Source: Symbiodinium natans
Lineage: Eukaryota > Sar > Dinophyceae > Suessiales > Symbiodiniaceae
Reading direction: 5' to 3'
Assembly (NCBI GenBank): GCA_905221605.1
Contig: CAJNDS010002596.1
Span: 295,001-348,882, forward strand
Length of the DNA stretch: 53,882 nucleotides
Shown: one piece after another, positions 23,181 to 36,100 of the stretch
Layout: every line of letters begins with the position of its first letter
Numbering within the stretch: the first letter of the stretch is position 1
Program-made: the position numbers and the translations under genes
Notes under the pieces: model-generated
Told to the model about the DNA's origin: nothing
The model's database searches: none
What the model saw: only the letters and a program-made list of their open reading frames with translations

Positions 23181-24300
23181 TACCTTTTTAAGTGCCCGAA
23201 GCCCACAACCCTAAACCCTAGACCCTAGACCCTAAACCCTAAACCCGAAAACCCTAAGCACACCTTCCCACAGGCTGGTGGCCCCCCCCCCCCCCCCCTG
23301 CGGTTTTAGGGCTTTGCGTTAACTTGGAGGTTCATGGGTACTGTAAGCAGGGTAACTATGGCCAGAAATGGCCAGAACCTTGTTTTCGGTACTTTTATGT
23401 ACCCTAAACCCTAAACCCCAAACCCTAAACCCCAAACCCTAAACCCTGAACCTATAAAGTACCCATGAACCTTCAAGTAAGGTTTATTGGCCATCCTATA
23501 GTCCCAACATGCCAACAACCCCAGTCCCTAAACCCTATACCACACAGCCCAAACCCCAAACCCTAAACCCTAAACCCCAAACCCTAAACCCTAAACCCTA
23601 AACCCTAAACCCTAAACCCTAAACCCATTGGAGGGCTGGGTGGGCGGCATGCAGTAGCAAATCTTGTAGCGTTCGGGCACGGTCACCTTCCAGAAGCAGG
23701 GAGTTCATGCCCGGAACATCAGGGGGGTGCGAGATGAGGAAAGGTGGGTTTAGGGTTTAGGGTTTAGGGTTTAGGGTTTAGGGTTTAGGGTTTAGGGTTT
23801 AGGGTTTAGGGTTTAGCGTTTCGGGTTTAGGGTTTAGGGGGTGAAGGGAAGGCTTTAGGACCCCAATGGGGTATCTCTTAAGTGTTCGGGGGCGGTTGGG
23901 GCTCTAGGGTTCAGGGTTCAGGGTTGCCCCTCGTTGGGGCCCTTCATTTGGGATCCTCAAACTTGAAAGATTCAACCCCGCTAAACAGCCTGAAGTCCAA
24001 AGATGGGATGGTTCTTGGTAGGGAGCTATCCTAGGAAAGGTATGGTTCCTTTGTTTTGTTTGGGGGGGATCTTACTAAAGCCGAAGCTCTGGAATCTTAT
24101 GAGCCTTAGACTCTAAACTCCTCTAAAACCAAAACCGCGAATTCTGTAACTCTAAACCCTAAAGCCTATAACCCCAAATCCAAAACCCTAAAACCTTAAA
24201 CCCCTAAACCCTCAAGCCCTCAACCCCAAAACCCCAAAACCCTAAAACCCTAAAAACCCTAAACCCTTAAGCCCTCGTGTCTCTGCCACACGGGCCCTGT
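23181..24300. repeat. Intergenic telomere-rich DNA with family A element
   Basis: Arrays at 23400-23450, 23550-23625 and 23748-23838. A family A element at 23324-23486 has a CCCTAAA/CCCCAAA block inside its loop. No exon found. Confidence 0.7.
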
Positions 24301-24301
24301 C

Positions 24302-25975
24302 GTACACGAATCGTCGGGCGGTGCTGTTGCCAACGCCGACCTGCCAGTTGATCTAAGGGTGGCCAAATGGCCCCTTAGTACGGGCCTTTAAAAAGGGTGC
24401 CCCTTATATACCCCTATTCTACCCCATACAAATTAGAAGCCCTAAACCCTAAACCCTAAACCCTAAACCCTAAACCCTAAACCCTAATAGAAGGCCCATA
24501 CATCAGAACCCGTTAAAGGAGGTAAGGGACCATGCTAAGGGCCCAAGAAGCTACCCTTAGAGTTCAGGGCTTTCAGGGCTTCGAGCTTTGCAAGAGATGA
24601 GGGCCTCAGGGATGAGGGGGTTTAGGGTTTAGGGTTTAGGGTCTAGGGTTTAGGGTTTAGGGTTTAGGGTTTAGGGTTTAGGGTTTAGGGTTTAGGGCAA
24701 AGTTTAGGGTTTAGGGCTTAGCGTTTAGGGTTTAGGGTTTAGGGGGCTCGTTCTCTTTTTTGTTTTTGTGTGTGTGTGGGTGGGGGAGTTAGGGTTTTAT
24801 GAGGGTTTGGGGCTTAGGGTTTACAAGAGCTTTCGGGCTTCAGGCGGCTCATGGCTTTCGTCAGAGACGAGGGTGCTAGGGCGTACAAAATGTGCGGATT
24901 ACTTTTTGGGTTTAGGGTTTAGGGTTTCGGGTTTAGGGTTTACTTGGAGGCTCATGTGGACTTGTAAGTGGGGTTATAAATGGGGAAACTATGGTTATCA
25001 CCTTAGCTAGGGTACTTATAGCCCTACTTATAAGTACCCATGAACCTTCAAGTAGGGTTTAGGGGGTTCCTTTTGGGGGGGACACTTGTTGTGAGGACAT
25101 GTGCTTCTTACTTCTCCAATAACCAAGGGAAAAAAGGTTAAAGTGTATTATTCCTACCAAATAAGGAAACCCGAAAAGCTTAAAGTCAACTATTGGCTAA
25201 CCCTAAACCCTAAACCCTAAACCTTTAAGGTTTGCACTGGTGGTTTTTTAGCTGACAGATTCCGGGCATGGGGCGCGAAGTCTGAAAACCTCAAGGAGTT
25301 GATGTGCCTTGGGGTTTAGGGCCTTTTGGGTCCTATTTAGGTTTCGAGGGTTTAGGGTTTAGGGTTTAGGGATTGGGGTTTAGGGTTTAGGGTTCAGGGT
25401 TTAGAGTTTCGGGCTAGGGCCGTTTAGGGTTTCTTGGTTTAGCGCCGGATGGTCTATTTTTATGTCCCCAGCATCGCCAGCAGATATAACAAACGGGGCC
25501 GCTGCGGGAAGATGCAGCGAGCAAGCTCTGCGCACTCAGCGGCCACCCCAAACCCTAAACCCTAAACCCCGAACCCTAAGCCCTAAACCCTAAACCCCGA
25601 ACCGCAAGATCTGCGCACTCAGCGGCCCAGTTTATGGACCCAGGAGCTAGGGTTCTCTGGCGATGTACACCTTGAAACTTGGTAGCCCAGCAATTAACCG
25701 TATTCTGACAAAGGTACACTTTTTGCTGTGTTAATATTGGGAACCTAGAGCCAACAAGAAGGTGCAAAAGGGTATCGCTGGGCTACCAAGAGTAAGGCTC
25801 TACCAGAGATTCCTAGCCCTTGGCCCAAACCACGAACGAAACCTTCGACGCCTGGCCACCGCTCCTGCCATGAGCCATCCAGCAACATTTATCGGGGTTG
25901 TACATGCGGAGTCTCCAATTACAGCCCTGACCGACAGATCAAGTGGCCAACCGATGGACGCTCTTCGTCCGACTC
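24302..25975 (-). CDS. Candidate short exons between ANK2 and the protease (gene E)
   Basis: Three minus-strand pieces fit the local splice rules: 25975-25952 (ESDEERPS), 25864-25843 (ERWPGVE, in phase with the previous one) and 24340-24302 (VGVGNSTARRFVY). They may belong to one small split gene or to untranslated exons. The product is not recognised. The evidence is only open frame, AG|G acceptors and GT/GA donors. Confidence 0.33.
24352..24560. mobile_element. Family D element interrupted by a CCCTAAA array
   Basis: Left arm CTAAGGGTGGCC..., right arm TAAGGGACCATGCTAAGGGC. Six CCCTAAA units at 24431-24487 fill the loop. Confidence 0.65.
24590..24750. repeat. TTTAGGG array
   Basis: About 16 heptamers with a short AAAG break at 24698-24701. 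Confidence 0.9.
24947..25056. mobile_element. Family A inverted-repeat element
   Basis: Arms TACTTGGAGGCTCATG and ACCCATGAACCTTCAAGTAGG, with internal GTAAGTGGGG and CCCTACTTATAAG pairing. About 108 bp. Confidence 0.85.
25521..25627. repeat. 59 bp telomeric block between 24 bp direct repeats
   Basis: GCAAG(C/A)TCTGCGCACTC followed by AGCGGCC occurs at 25521-25544 and 25604-25627, with 23 of 24 bases equal. Between them lie only CCCTAAA/CCCCAAA-type units. Confidence 0.9.
25678..25790. mobile_element. Family B inverted-repeat element, copy 2
   Basis: Ends CTTGGTAGCCCAGC and GCTGGGCTACCAAG are perfect inverted copies. 113 bp, with internal ACTTTTTGCTGTGTTAATATT. Confidence 0.9.
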
Positions 25976-26107
25976 CTACTCAATCACTGCGTCCCGAGCC
26001 CTAAACCAAAACCCTAAACCCTCGACTACTTCCACTTGCCACTTTTCGCCCTCCGTCACAAGCTCGCGCAGCACTGTGCCAGGGCTCCAAGAGTTTACCT
26101 ACTATAG

Positions 26108-26230
26108 ACCCAAGAGTAACCTAGCAATAAAAAGGGTACGTATCCTTTTTTTGGTTTAAAGTTTGAATGGTCTTATAAGGGAACCGAAACCCCCCAAGAA
26201 GGGGATAAGGGCTAACCTACGTCGGGGTCA
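26108..26230. mobile_element. Family F inverted-repeat element, copy 1
   Basis: GACCCAAGAGTAACCTAG near the left end. The right half has AAGGGAACC, CAAGAAGGGGATAAGGGC and GGGGTC. Related copies are at 26655, 33829, 45056 and 48195. Confidence 0.6.
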
Positions 26231-26654
26231 AAAGTCTGTAAATAATACCTACTTTGGGCTTAGGGTTTAGGGTTTATACGGTCTAGGGTTCAGGGTTTAG
26301 GGTTTAGGGTTTAGGGTTTCGGGTTTAGGGCCCTATCTTCAAATGCTGGCGCTTCCTGCTGCAACGGCTATGTGCATCGCCAGCAGGCAGCAATCATTAC
26401 CGCAACTGAGCAGAGGGGGCATCCAAAGCACTTTGAACACTGAAGCCTTGCACGCTTAGGCCCCCAACTCCCAGCGCAAAATTCGCTTCGGCCTCAAACC
26501 TTAAACCCTCAAACCTTAAACCCCTATAATCCCTAAACCGTAAACCCTAAACCCTAAACCCTAAACCCTAAACCCTAAACCCTAAACCCCTTTAATCCCT
26601 AAACCTAAACCCTAACCCTAAACCCTAGACCCTAAACCCAAAACACGAAACTAG

Positions 26655-26770
26655 AGCCCAGAGTAACCTAGGAAACAACAGGCCTTCGTTTTTGTTAAAG
26701 AGGGTTGTAAAGGAACCTCACCCCTAACAAGAGGGTATAATTAACTAAGGGGCCCACTCTGGGTCCGAGT
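26655..26770. mobile_element. Family F element, copy 2
   Basis: AGCCCAGAGTAACCTAGG and CCACTCTGGGTCC ends, with AAAGGAACCTCACCCC in the middle. Confidence 0.55.
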
Positions 26771-26876
26771 AAATCGCTAAATCTGTGGAAGTCCGTTTAG
26801 GGTTTAGGGCTTAGGGTTTAGTGTTTAGGGTTCAGGGTTTAGGGTTTACGGCTTAGGGCTTAGGGTTTAGGGTTCA

Positions 26877-26980
26877 GGGTTCATGGGTACTTATAAGTAG
26901 GGTTATATGTGCCCTAAGTACGGTCATAACCATGGTCACCCTAATTATAACCCCACGTATACGTACTCCTCCAAGTAGGC
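26877..26980. mobile_element. Family A inverted-repeat element
   Basis: GTTCATGGGTACTTATAAG arm opposite ACGTACTCCTCCAAGTAGG. Located between gene E candidates and the protease stop. Confidence 0.7.
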
Positions 26981-27187
26981 AAAACCCACACACCCCCAAA
27001 TTGACTTCCGTCTGGTTTTTTGCTTAGCGTAGCTTGAAAGGCAGCACCCCCTCAATCCCATACTGGCCCTTAAACAGACCAAACACCTTTGAAACACACA
27101 CAACAGAAAGCTGGGTTGGGGGGGGTTTAGGGTTTAGGGTTTTCGATTCAGGGACCGGCCAGGTATGCCCCACCCCTTCTCAGCTGC

Positions 27188-30100
27188 TTAGATCTGGATT
27201 GTCTCCACTACAGGCTTCTTGCCCAAGTCAGGGTAAGCCATGCAGTCGGCCACGCCACACCTTGGGGGGGGAGGGGAGTTAGGGTTTACTTTGGGTTTAG
27301 GGTTTAGGGTTTAGGGTTTAGGGTTTAGGGTTTAGGGTTTAGGGTTTAGGGTTTAGGGTTTAGGGTTTAGGGTTTAGGGTTTAGGGTTTAGGGTTTAGGG
27401 TTTAGGGTTTAGGGTTGAGGGTTGAGGGTTGAGGGTTTAGGGTTTAGGGCTTCCGGGGTTGGGGTTTAGGGTTTTGGGTTCAGAGGGGTTGGAGGGTTCC
27501 TCACCGTAGTCTTCTTCGCCTGAAGAGCCTCCCTGCCGCTCTGAGGCACAGAGGGTTTTGGGCTTCATGTCCCTTAAGGTATGTTATTGGTAGGACCTTC
27601 TTCCGAAATTAGGGGTACCCTACTGGGGTCCTTGTTGCAAGGGAATCCTACTATTTGTGGGTCTATACTACGGTCCGCTGATTATCGCAAATCCCCTTAT
27701 AAGGAGAAGGTCCTACCATAACATACCCTAAACCCTAAACCCTAAACCCTAAACCCTAAAACCCTGAACCCTAACCCTAAACCCTAAACCCTAAACCCTA
27801 AACCCTAAACCCTAAACCCTAAACCCTAAACCCTAAACCCTAAACCCTAAACCCTAAACCCTAAACCCTAAACCCTAAACCTTCCTGCAGGTACCTAAGC
27901 TTAAGATCGGGAGCTGCCCAGAGTAATTACCCAAGGCGCATATTCGAGAAGGCCTCGATCTTGAAGAAGCCCTCTTCGCCTTGGTGGACTTCAGCTACCC
28001 TAGACCCTAGACCCTAAACCCCAAACCCCAAACCCTAAACCTTGCCACCCGCAGCCTTCAGTTTGGCAGGTTATAGCCCTGAACCCTTTGTCCACAGGGC
28101 GGGCGTTACACCGTTTCGCGGGGTCTGGCTTCTGAGCCCCAAGCAAATGGAACTATTGAGGGGTACAAGGAGGAACACCTAGAAGGGAGCCTTAATCTTA
28201 TTTCCCTATAAACCCCTACATATTATATACCTTAAATACCTAAGTAGCCCCTAAATAGCCCCAACAGAACCCCTAAGGTCCCTCATCGGGGTCTCTCCGT
28301 TAATCCCTTTAACTAGACACTACCCGAAACCCTAAACCCCCTCTTCTAGCCTACCTCACACGCAATAAGACTTCAACAATTATGAACAAATACAACCCAA
28401 AATTTACACATGCAAAATACGAGAGAATAAATGGCATTAAGAAATCTGGGAATTGACCATAACAAATATCAACAAATACCACCACAGACGATTTAACAAG
28501 AAAAGCAACTATTCAAAGTAAGGCACAATACTAACACATATAGGAATCTGGTGATAACATCACATGAATAATGATCAATACTAATCATCATGCAGAACTC
28601 ATCAAGACATGAAGTGCAAGTATAAGCAAAGCAGTGTAACAATAGCTCTGACAACAACAACCACACTACTGCCAATACGAACAGTAACAATAACAACAGT
28701 ACGAAACACTAACCCTAACACTACATAACCAACACTAATACGACTAGCAACAATTGTGACAAGTAATGATAACGGCATCAGCTCAGGGTACCAGAAGAGG
28801 GCGGCACCTCAAACCCGAAACCCTAGTCCAGCCCCCACCATGTGAAACACAAGGACCTCATTCGGGGCCCCTGGAGCTCGAAAACCCCTGAGCCCTACAA
28901 CCACAAGCCCCTATGCGCCCGCGTTCCGCGTAATCGACCCTCCCCCCCCCCCCCCCCCATGGTATCCCCCCAAACCCTGCCTCCCTAAAAACACCACGGA
29001 CCACGGGGAGGACAGAGAAACCTCAGCCTAAACCCCACACCCTGAATCCTAAGCCCTAAAACCTAAACCCACCAATGAACGACAGGAGGCAAAAGGGTAA
29101 ACCCGAAACCTTAGCCGCTTAACCCGAACCCTGAACCGTAAACTCAGCACGAACCACAGGGGGGAGAGGGGAAACCGTAAACCTACCAGTACCCCAAACC
29201 TTGAACCCTGATTAACTCTAAACCCACAATGCACCAATGGACCAGAGTGAAAAATCCTGAACTCTACACATGAACCACAGACCATGAACCACAGGGGTGG
29301 GGGGGGGACCCAAAACCCCATGAACCCGGGGAGGGGGGGGGGGGGGGGAGGGGGGGGGGGGTGCGCCTATGCTGGCCCAAGACAGGGTTTTCGGGTTTCA
29401 GGTTGAGGCTTTTCGGGCGCAGGGTAGGGTCTTGGGTTTGGGGTTCTGGGGTTAGAGGGTCAGTTGAAGGGTACTTCTAAGCAACTGCCCAGATGCCCCA
29501 AACATAGTCCCAGGAGTTCTTGATGAGCCTGCGCGGCATGTTGAGGGGGCTAAGGGCTTCCCGCAAGGACATAAGGACATTCGTAGATGGACGCTAAAAC
29601 CTAAACCCTAAACCCTAAACCCTAAACCCTAAACTCTAAACCCTGAACCCTAAACTTGGCCCTGTCGCAGGAACCCCAAAGTACGTATCCTGCCCCAGAA
29701 ATGTGCAGAAGACATGGCTTGTTTGTGCGCGAAGCTCATATCAGGGTTCGGGGCCGAAGCACTAACCAACGAGAGCTGAACACCCGAACCCTTGAAGAGC
29801 CCGAAACCTAATAAACCCTAAGCCCTGAGCCTAAACCCTAGATCAAACCTAATACTAAGCTTTAAACAAGCCCTAAGCGCTAAACCCTAAACCCCAGACC
29901 CTAAACCGACGAAACAACACAGACCCTAAACCGAACAAAAATCAATCCCTCAACTGCAGCTTTAGGGCTTAAGGGCTTTAGGGCTTTAGGGTTTTAGGGT
30001 TTTGGGGTTTTAGGGTTTTAGGGTTTTAGGGTTTTAGGGTTTTAGGGCTTTAGGGTTTTAGGGCAGTTTGAGGGCTCAGGTTTCGGAGTTGGGGGGGGGG

Positions 30101-33100
30101 GGGGATGTTCAGGGGTTCAGGGTTGAAAGCTGTTCGGGTCTTCCGGCTTGTGATTCAGAGTTGAGGGTTTAGGGCTTTTAGAGTTGAGGGTTTAGGGTTT
30201 AGGGTCTTGCGCCCAACATCCTGAAGCCCGAAGGCCTGAAACCTCTCCGAAGACAAAACGTTTGGGGTTTAGGGTTTAGGGTCTAGGGTTGCTTTGTATT
30301 GCGTGGATCTTCGGGCCAATGTGAAGACCGACTCAGAGGGTGAATGTGCCCGTATGGTGAGCTCGTTATGTGGTGGTGCCCTTCTTTGGGGTAGCCGCGG
30401 GTATCCCAGAGATGTAGCGCCGCACGATAGCCCACAACAGACCCTAAACCGCAAGCACTATAGGATGCCCCTTCGCAACCCTCTCAAAAACAATCATTAA
30501 AATCATCCTCTTAAACCTAGTGCCCTTGAACCCTAAACCCCCAACCCTAAACCCTAAACCCTTCATTCCAAGCTGCCAGTAGTGCTTTCCGCTCTTTGAA
30601 TCCACGCCGTAGCCGATGGCCAGCACCGCGTGGTTCACATCTTCCGGGCCGGACTTGCCTTGATTCTGTCTAAGAGAAGTATCTAAGGGTTTAGGGTTTA
30701 GGGTTTAGGGTTTAGGGTTTAGGGCTACATGGCCCTTGATATGGTCCCTTAGCGTCGGATTTGCCTTGATTCTAAGGGAAGTATGTAAGGGTTTAGGGTT
30801 GGGCTACATGGTCCTTGTATAGGGTCCCTTATATACCTTCTTGAAAAGGTTCTGAAGTATGGGCCCTTGTGCTTGTAGGGTCTCGGGTTTAGGGTTTAGG
30901 GTTTAGCGTGTAGGGTTTAGGCCATATCAGGAGTATCTAATGGTTCCACATTTAAAGGGTGGGGCGACTTAGCTACCCTAAGAGTCGGAACCATGGGCCA
31001 TGTCCCCTTACCATTTGCTGAAAGGGATCCGAAGAAAGGGCCCATATGATGTATGTAGTGTATATGGTCATTTCTCAAGATGCTACTCATCCACAATGTG
31101 TCGTGGAATCCGTGTGCTTGAAGGCCCCCTCATGTCCAAGATGAAAAAACCTACCATATATAGGAGATGGGAAAGTGATGTATTTGCATCTGAAACCCAC
31201 GTTTGCCTGGGAAACGTGCTAGCACACCTCTTCACGACAATACAACGTGAAGGTATTCTGTCAGGCGTGTAAGGGTTGACGTTGAGTTTCAACAGTCACG
31301 CAGCCAAAGTTGGTATTGAATCCCGCCCAGGGCCAACATGTCTCAATATGAGGGGAAGAGACTTGGGTTGAGGTTGACGGGTTGAGGGTTGGGGTTGAAA
31401 GCTTGGGAGTTGGGGGGCATCGAACCTCTGGAAAACCCAGGTTCGTGCAAATTTTGCTAGCGAGGTGCTAGCGCCGTGCTAGCGCCAGCAAACCCCCCGT
31501 TGTCCAGCCCGAAACACGACTGTTTCAACCCTAAACCCTAGATCTCGGTTGATGGTGGGAGTTGGGGGTTCAGGGTTCAGAGGGGTTTAGGGTTTAGGCG
31601 TCTTGGGTTTTTGGGTTTAAATGTTTGTGGGGGTTAGGGTTTTGGGTTTTTTTGGCTTTTAGGGTTGAGGGGTTGAGGGGTGGAAAAGCATCTTCAATCT
31701 CCGAGCACAACAAACATTGCATGGAATGGTTGGTGGGTTCAGGGTTTCGGGGTTCCGGGGCTTCAGCTTGCCAGTCTCTGAGCGCCGCGCAGACCTTGGA
31801 AGAGTAGACACCTCCAGCAGATGAGGGTTGATGCCTCTACAGGGTGGGGCCCCCTTACTATACTAACTGTAGTTAAGGGACTTATAACCTAACTTAGGGT
31901 CCTTATAACCCAATTTAGGGCCCTTATAACTCTACTTATAACTAGGGGGCCCCACCCTGTATGGTTTGGGAGTCCATGCAAGGTTTTTCCTGTGCCCAAA
32001 TAAGTTTTGCTCAACAATCTCCCCAATTTACTTGTACATATATATATATACTCCATGTAATACTGTCAAGGTATAGGTATTACTATTCATTCAAAATATT
32101 TAGATACACATACATATTCATGTCATGCAAAAGAAGGCGAATGTAAACCCTTAACCTTGAAACCCTAACGCCTTAGCCCGTGAAGCCTGAAACCCTGAAC
32201 CCCTACGTTCCTCACCCTAGACCCTAGACCCTAACCCCAAACCCTAAACCCCAAACCCTAAACCCTAAGCCCAAGGCCCAGCCTCCACTGTAGTGCCGGA
32301 AGTCTGCAGCCACCTGGAAAGCCACGCTGACGGGTCCGACCTTTGTGTGCGGCTTCAGGTGAGGGGTTAGGGTTTAGGGTTTAGGGTTTAGGGTTTAGGG
32401 TTTAGGGTTTAGGGTTTAGGGTTTAGGGTTTAGGGCTTAGATAAAGGGTTTCAGGGGCAAAGAGTGCTGGGGTGTTAGTAGGGTGCTAGGGTTAGGGTTC
32501 TTTCAGGGGCTAGGGTTGAGGGTTAGGGTTTAGGGTTCAGGGCAAAGGGTAAAGGGATCATCTTGGCTGAGCTCTGAGCTCGCCGGCGTATGGTTCACAG
32601 GGTGTGGGGGCTTCTGGGGGTTAGGGTTTAGGGCTTGGGCTTTAGGTTGTAGGGTCGTCTGGCGGCCTTGCAGCTTTGGGCTCGGGCGTGTGTCGAATGT
32701 TTGGTTGGGAGCTGCTTCGGGTCGGTGTCTTATCATTCCTGTCTTCATCAGGCAACACACTGAACCCTAAACCCCAAACCCTAAACCCTGGGCCCTAACC
32801 CTAAACGGTATAGACCCCAAATCCGACACCTTTAAACCTCAAACCCTGAACTGGTATTAGCAGAAGCCCCCTTAGAGCGGAACGCCTGTCAATTGGGGGG
32901 GGGGGGTTAGGGGTTAAGATTCAGGGTTTAGGGCGTAATTAGGGTTTAGGGTTTAGGGTTTATAGGGTTTAGGGTTTAGGGTCGCGAAAAGAAACTGGGG
33001 ACCTAGCCTGGAACGTAGCTCCCTGGGAGACTGGACCAAGTTTTGGCCTGGAGGTGCGTGTCCGACCTCTGTTCTTTTCGGGCCCAACCTAGACCCTGTG

Positions 33101-36100
33101 ACGAAGCCTACACAGCCTGAAGCCCCGAAGACGAAACCCTAACCATGAAGCAACCCGCACCAAGGCACCAATGCCAGCGTCCGCTTCAGCGCTGCCTCGT
33201 CGCCGGCTGTGAGGTTGACTGACCCGCCTCTTCCGCAACACTCTTCGGCCGAACGAGCTCGGTTTAGGGCACCTTAAATGCCTGGTAGCCCAGTAACCAA
33301 TATTGCAATGAGGGTACCCTCTTTGGCATTGGTTACGTCATGCGGGAACCTAGAATCTGGACCTAGAACCACAAAAAGAACAAAAACATACCACTGGGCT
33401 ACCAAGAACAAGCCTAGTCAAATCTAAGGCCTGCTCCTTACGGTTTAGGGTCTAGGGCAACCTCCTGTAAACCGGGGCGTAGAGTCTCAGCCTCCGGAAG
33501 CTGTTAGGGTAAAGGTCGATGGCTGAACCCTGAACCCTACACCTAAGCCCTGGGGAAGTCAAAACCTTGCTTTGCTTCGTGGGGCTTAAAGGGAACCCAA
33601 CCACAACAAGAACAAATCGGGTACCGCTGGGTCTTGGCTGACCCCTAAAATCCCAAACCCTGAGAGGCTAAACCCTCAATCCCTCCAAACCCTCAAGTCG
33701 CAATACGAGTCATAGGGCTTCTTAATCAAGAGTGTTCGTAAGGTTTTTGGCTTACAGGGCTTTCAGGGTGTCATTACAAGGTCTTCAGGGTCTTTCAGGG
33801 CAATATTTTTCGTAGAGCTTCTGGCTAGACCCAGGAGTAACCTAGGCATAAAAAGGGTGCCCTTGTGGTTTCAAGGCGATTGTAAGGGAACCCCAACCCA
33901 AAAAAAGCCAAAAAGGGCCGCTCCGGGTCCTGAGGGGCTTTCCTAAACCCTAAACCCTAAACCCTAAACCCTAAACCCTAAACCCTAAACCCCAAACCCT
34001 AAACCCTAAACCCTAAACCCTGAACCCTGAACCCTGAACCCTGAACCCTAAACCCTAAACCCCAAAACCCGAAAAGAGGCCTTGGATTTGCCTCCTGGGT
34101 CCCCCAAATCCTGGCCTGGCACCTTGACTCCAATCCCTGCCGAGCGAGGCTCCTTGGCGAGCGCGGGTTTAGGGTTTAGGGTTTAGGGTTTAGGGTTTGG
34201 GGTTTGGGGTTTAGGGTTTAGGGTTGAGGGTTTAGCGTTTAGGGTTATAGAGTCTGAAGGGTTGAGAATTTTGGGGGTTTAGCGCTTTGATTCGGGTTTA
34301 AAATTTGATCAAGGGAGCACAGGCTTCTAAATGTCAACCCACCTGAAGCACCTCAACCCTGCCCCTCACATTCCCCCAAAACTCAGTAGAATTTTGTACT
34401 CCAGTAGCCATATTACAATACAATGCTACTCCTTTTGCTGTTGGTTACTTTAAAAAAGGAACCTGGAACCAAACAAAGCGCAAAAGGGCGCCATTGCGCT
34501 GGCAACTTAAGGTCATTTGGGCCTTCTTTGTTTTGGGTAGGAGAACACTGAACCTTTGAGCCCTAGACCTTTGGTTGGACCTTCGGCTTTGTCTTTTTGT
34601 GGGTGGTTTGGTGTTTATAGGGTTTGCGGGGAGGGGGGAAGGGGGTTAGGTGGGGGTTGTAGAGGATCCCATACTTCTCGCCAAGGTGCGAAGTGTGTGC
34701 CTTCGGTGAAGTTGTTACCCTGCATTTCAGCTTGTGTTTCATGAAGAGGGGGTAGAGCCATAGGGTTGTTTAAGGGAGGCATGGGGGGGGGGGTAGGTAC
34801 CTAGGGAACGTTCTTAGGGAAGCTTAGGGAGCCTTAGGGAGTAGTGGGGAGTATTAGGGAACCTTGGATTTCATACCCCCTTGAAACCCCCCCCCCCCCC
34901 TAAACCCTAAAGACTGAACCCTAAGCCCCAACCCTAAGCCCCAAACCCAAAATCATAAACCCTAAACCCTAAACCCTAAACCCTCCCTTAAGAACCCTGT
35001 AATGGAGGCTTCAGAGGCTGTGTGTGTGTGTGTGGGAGGGGTGGGGGATGTTGGGTTTGGCCCTAAACCCTAAACCCTAAACCCTAAACCCTAAACCCTA
35101 AACCCTAAACCCTAAACCCTAAAGACCCTAAATTGGGGCTTGGGGTTTCGGAATATCATAGGCTGTGGCAGAGTCTGAAAGACAAAATTCCGTGAGACAT
35201 GCGCAGCCTCGAAGCCTTGAGATGAAGCTTGCCATCTCTTTGTAGTTGCGTATGGTATCCCTAGGTGAACTACCTAAACCCCGAACCCCAAACCCCAAAC
35301 CCCAAACCCTAAACCCTAAACCCTAAGCCCTATACCCACATCGGCCCGACCTCGAAGGAGCATTTCCGCGTCTCTGCGAAGTAGGGGTAGTGGAACTCCG
35401 TGGAGAGCCCGCCGGAACTCCTGCATAGGGTTTAGGGTTTAGGGTTTAGGGTTTAGGGTTTAGGGTTTAGGGTTTAGGGTGTAGAGCTTAGGGTTTAGGA
35501 TTGAGGGAGAGACGTTCTTGTTGATTGCAATTAGAGTGAACTCCCGTTTAGGAAGCGCGTTTCATGACTTCGGGTAAGCTGCGAGACACAAGGGCTTCTA
35601 GACTTTGGCGCCAAGCATGAGGGGGACCCTAAAACCCTAAATAGCCGAAACCCTGAAACCCTGAGACCCTAACCCTGAAACCCTAGACCCTGAAACCCTG
35701 AGACCCTAAACCCTGAAACCCTGAACCCCTGACCAGATGTAAAGCTGGCACCTTCAGGAAACAGCCCTTCAAAGGGACCTAAAAATGTGGTTTATCGACT
35801 GTGGTTGATAGAGATTGTGGTCTACGCCCCCAATGGCAGGGTTCATGTGCTCCCTGTCCCTAGCTGTAGGGTTGGTTGGGTTCCAAAGGACAACAAGAAC
35901 TCGCCAATGACATTTAGCCAATATAGGGGCCCTAATAATTAGAACAGGGTGTTAGGGGTTGTTATAGCATGCCTCTACAGGCCTATCGACCCGCCAGGAG
36001 CATCCGTCCGGCCTGACGTACTCGAAAGCCTGCGCGGGCAGCCCACCGTTGCCTTCGAGCAGGGGGCTTCAGGGCGTCGAAGGCGTGAAGCTTAGGGCTT

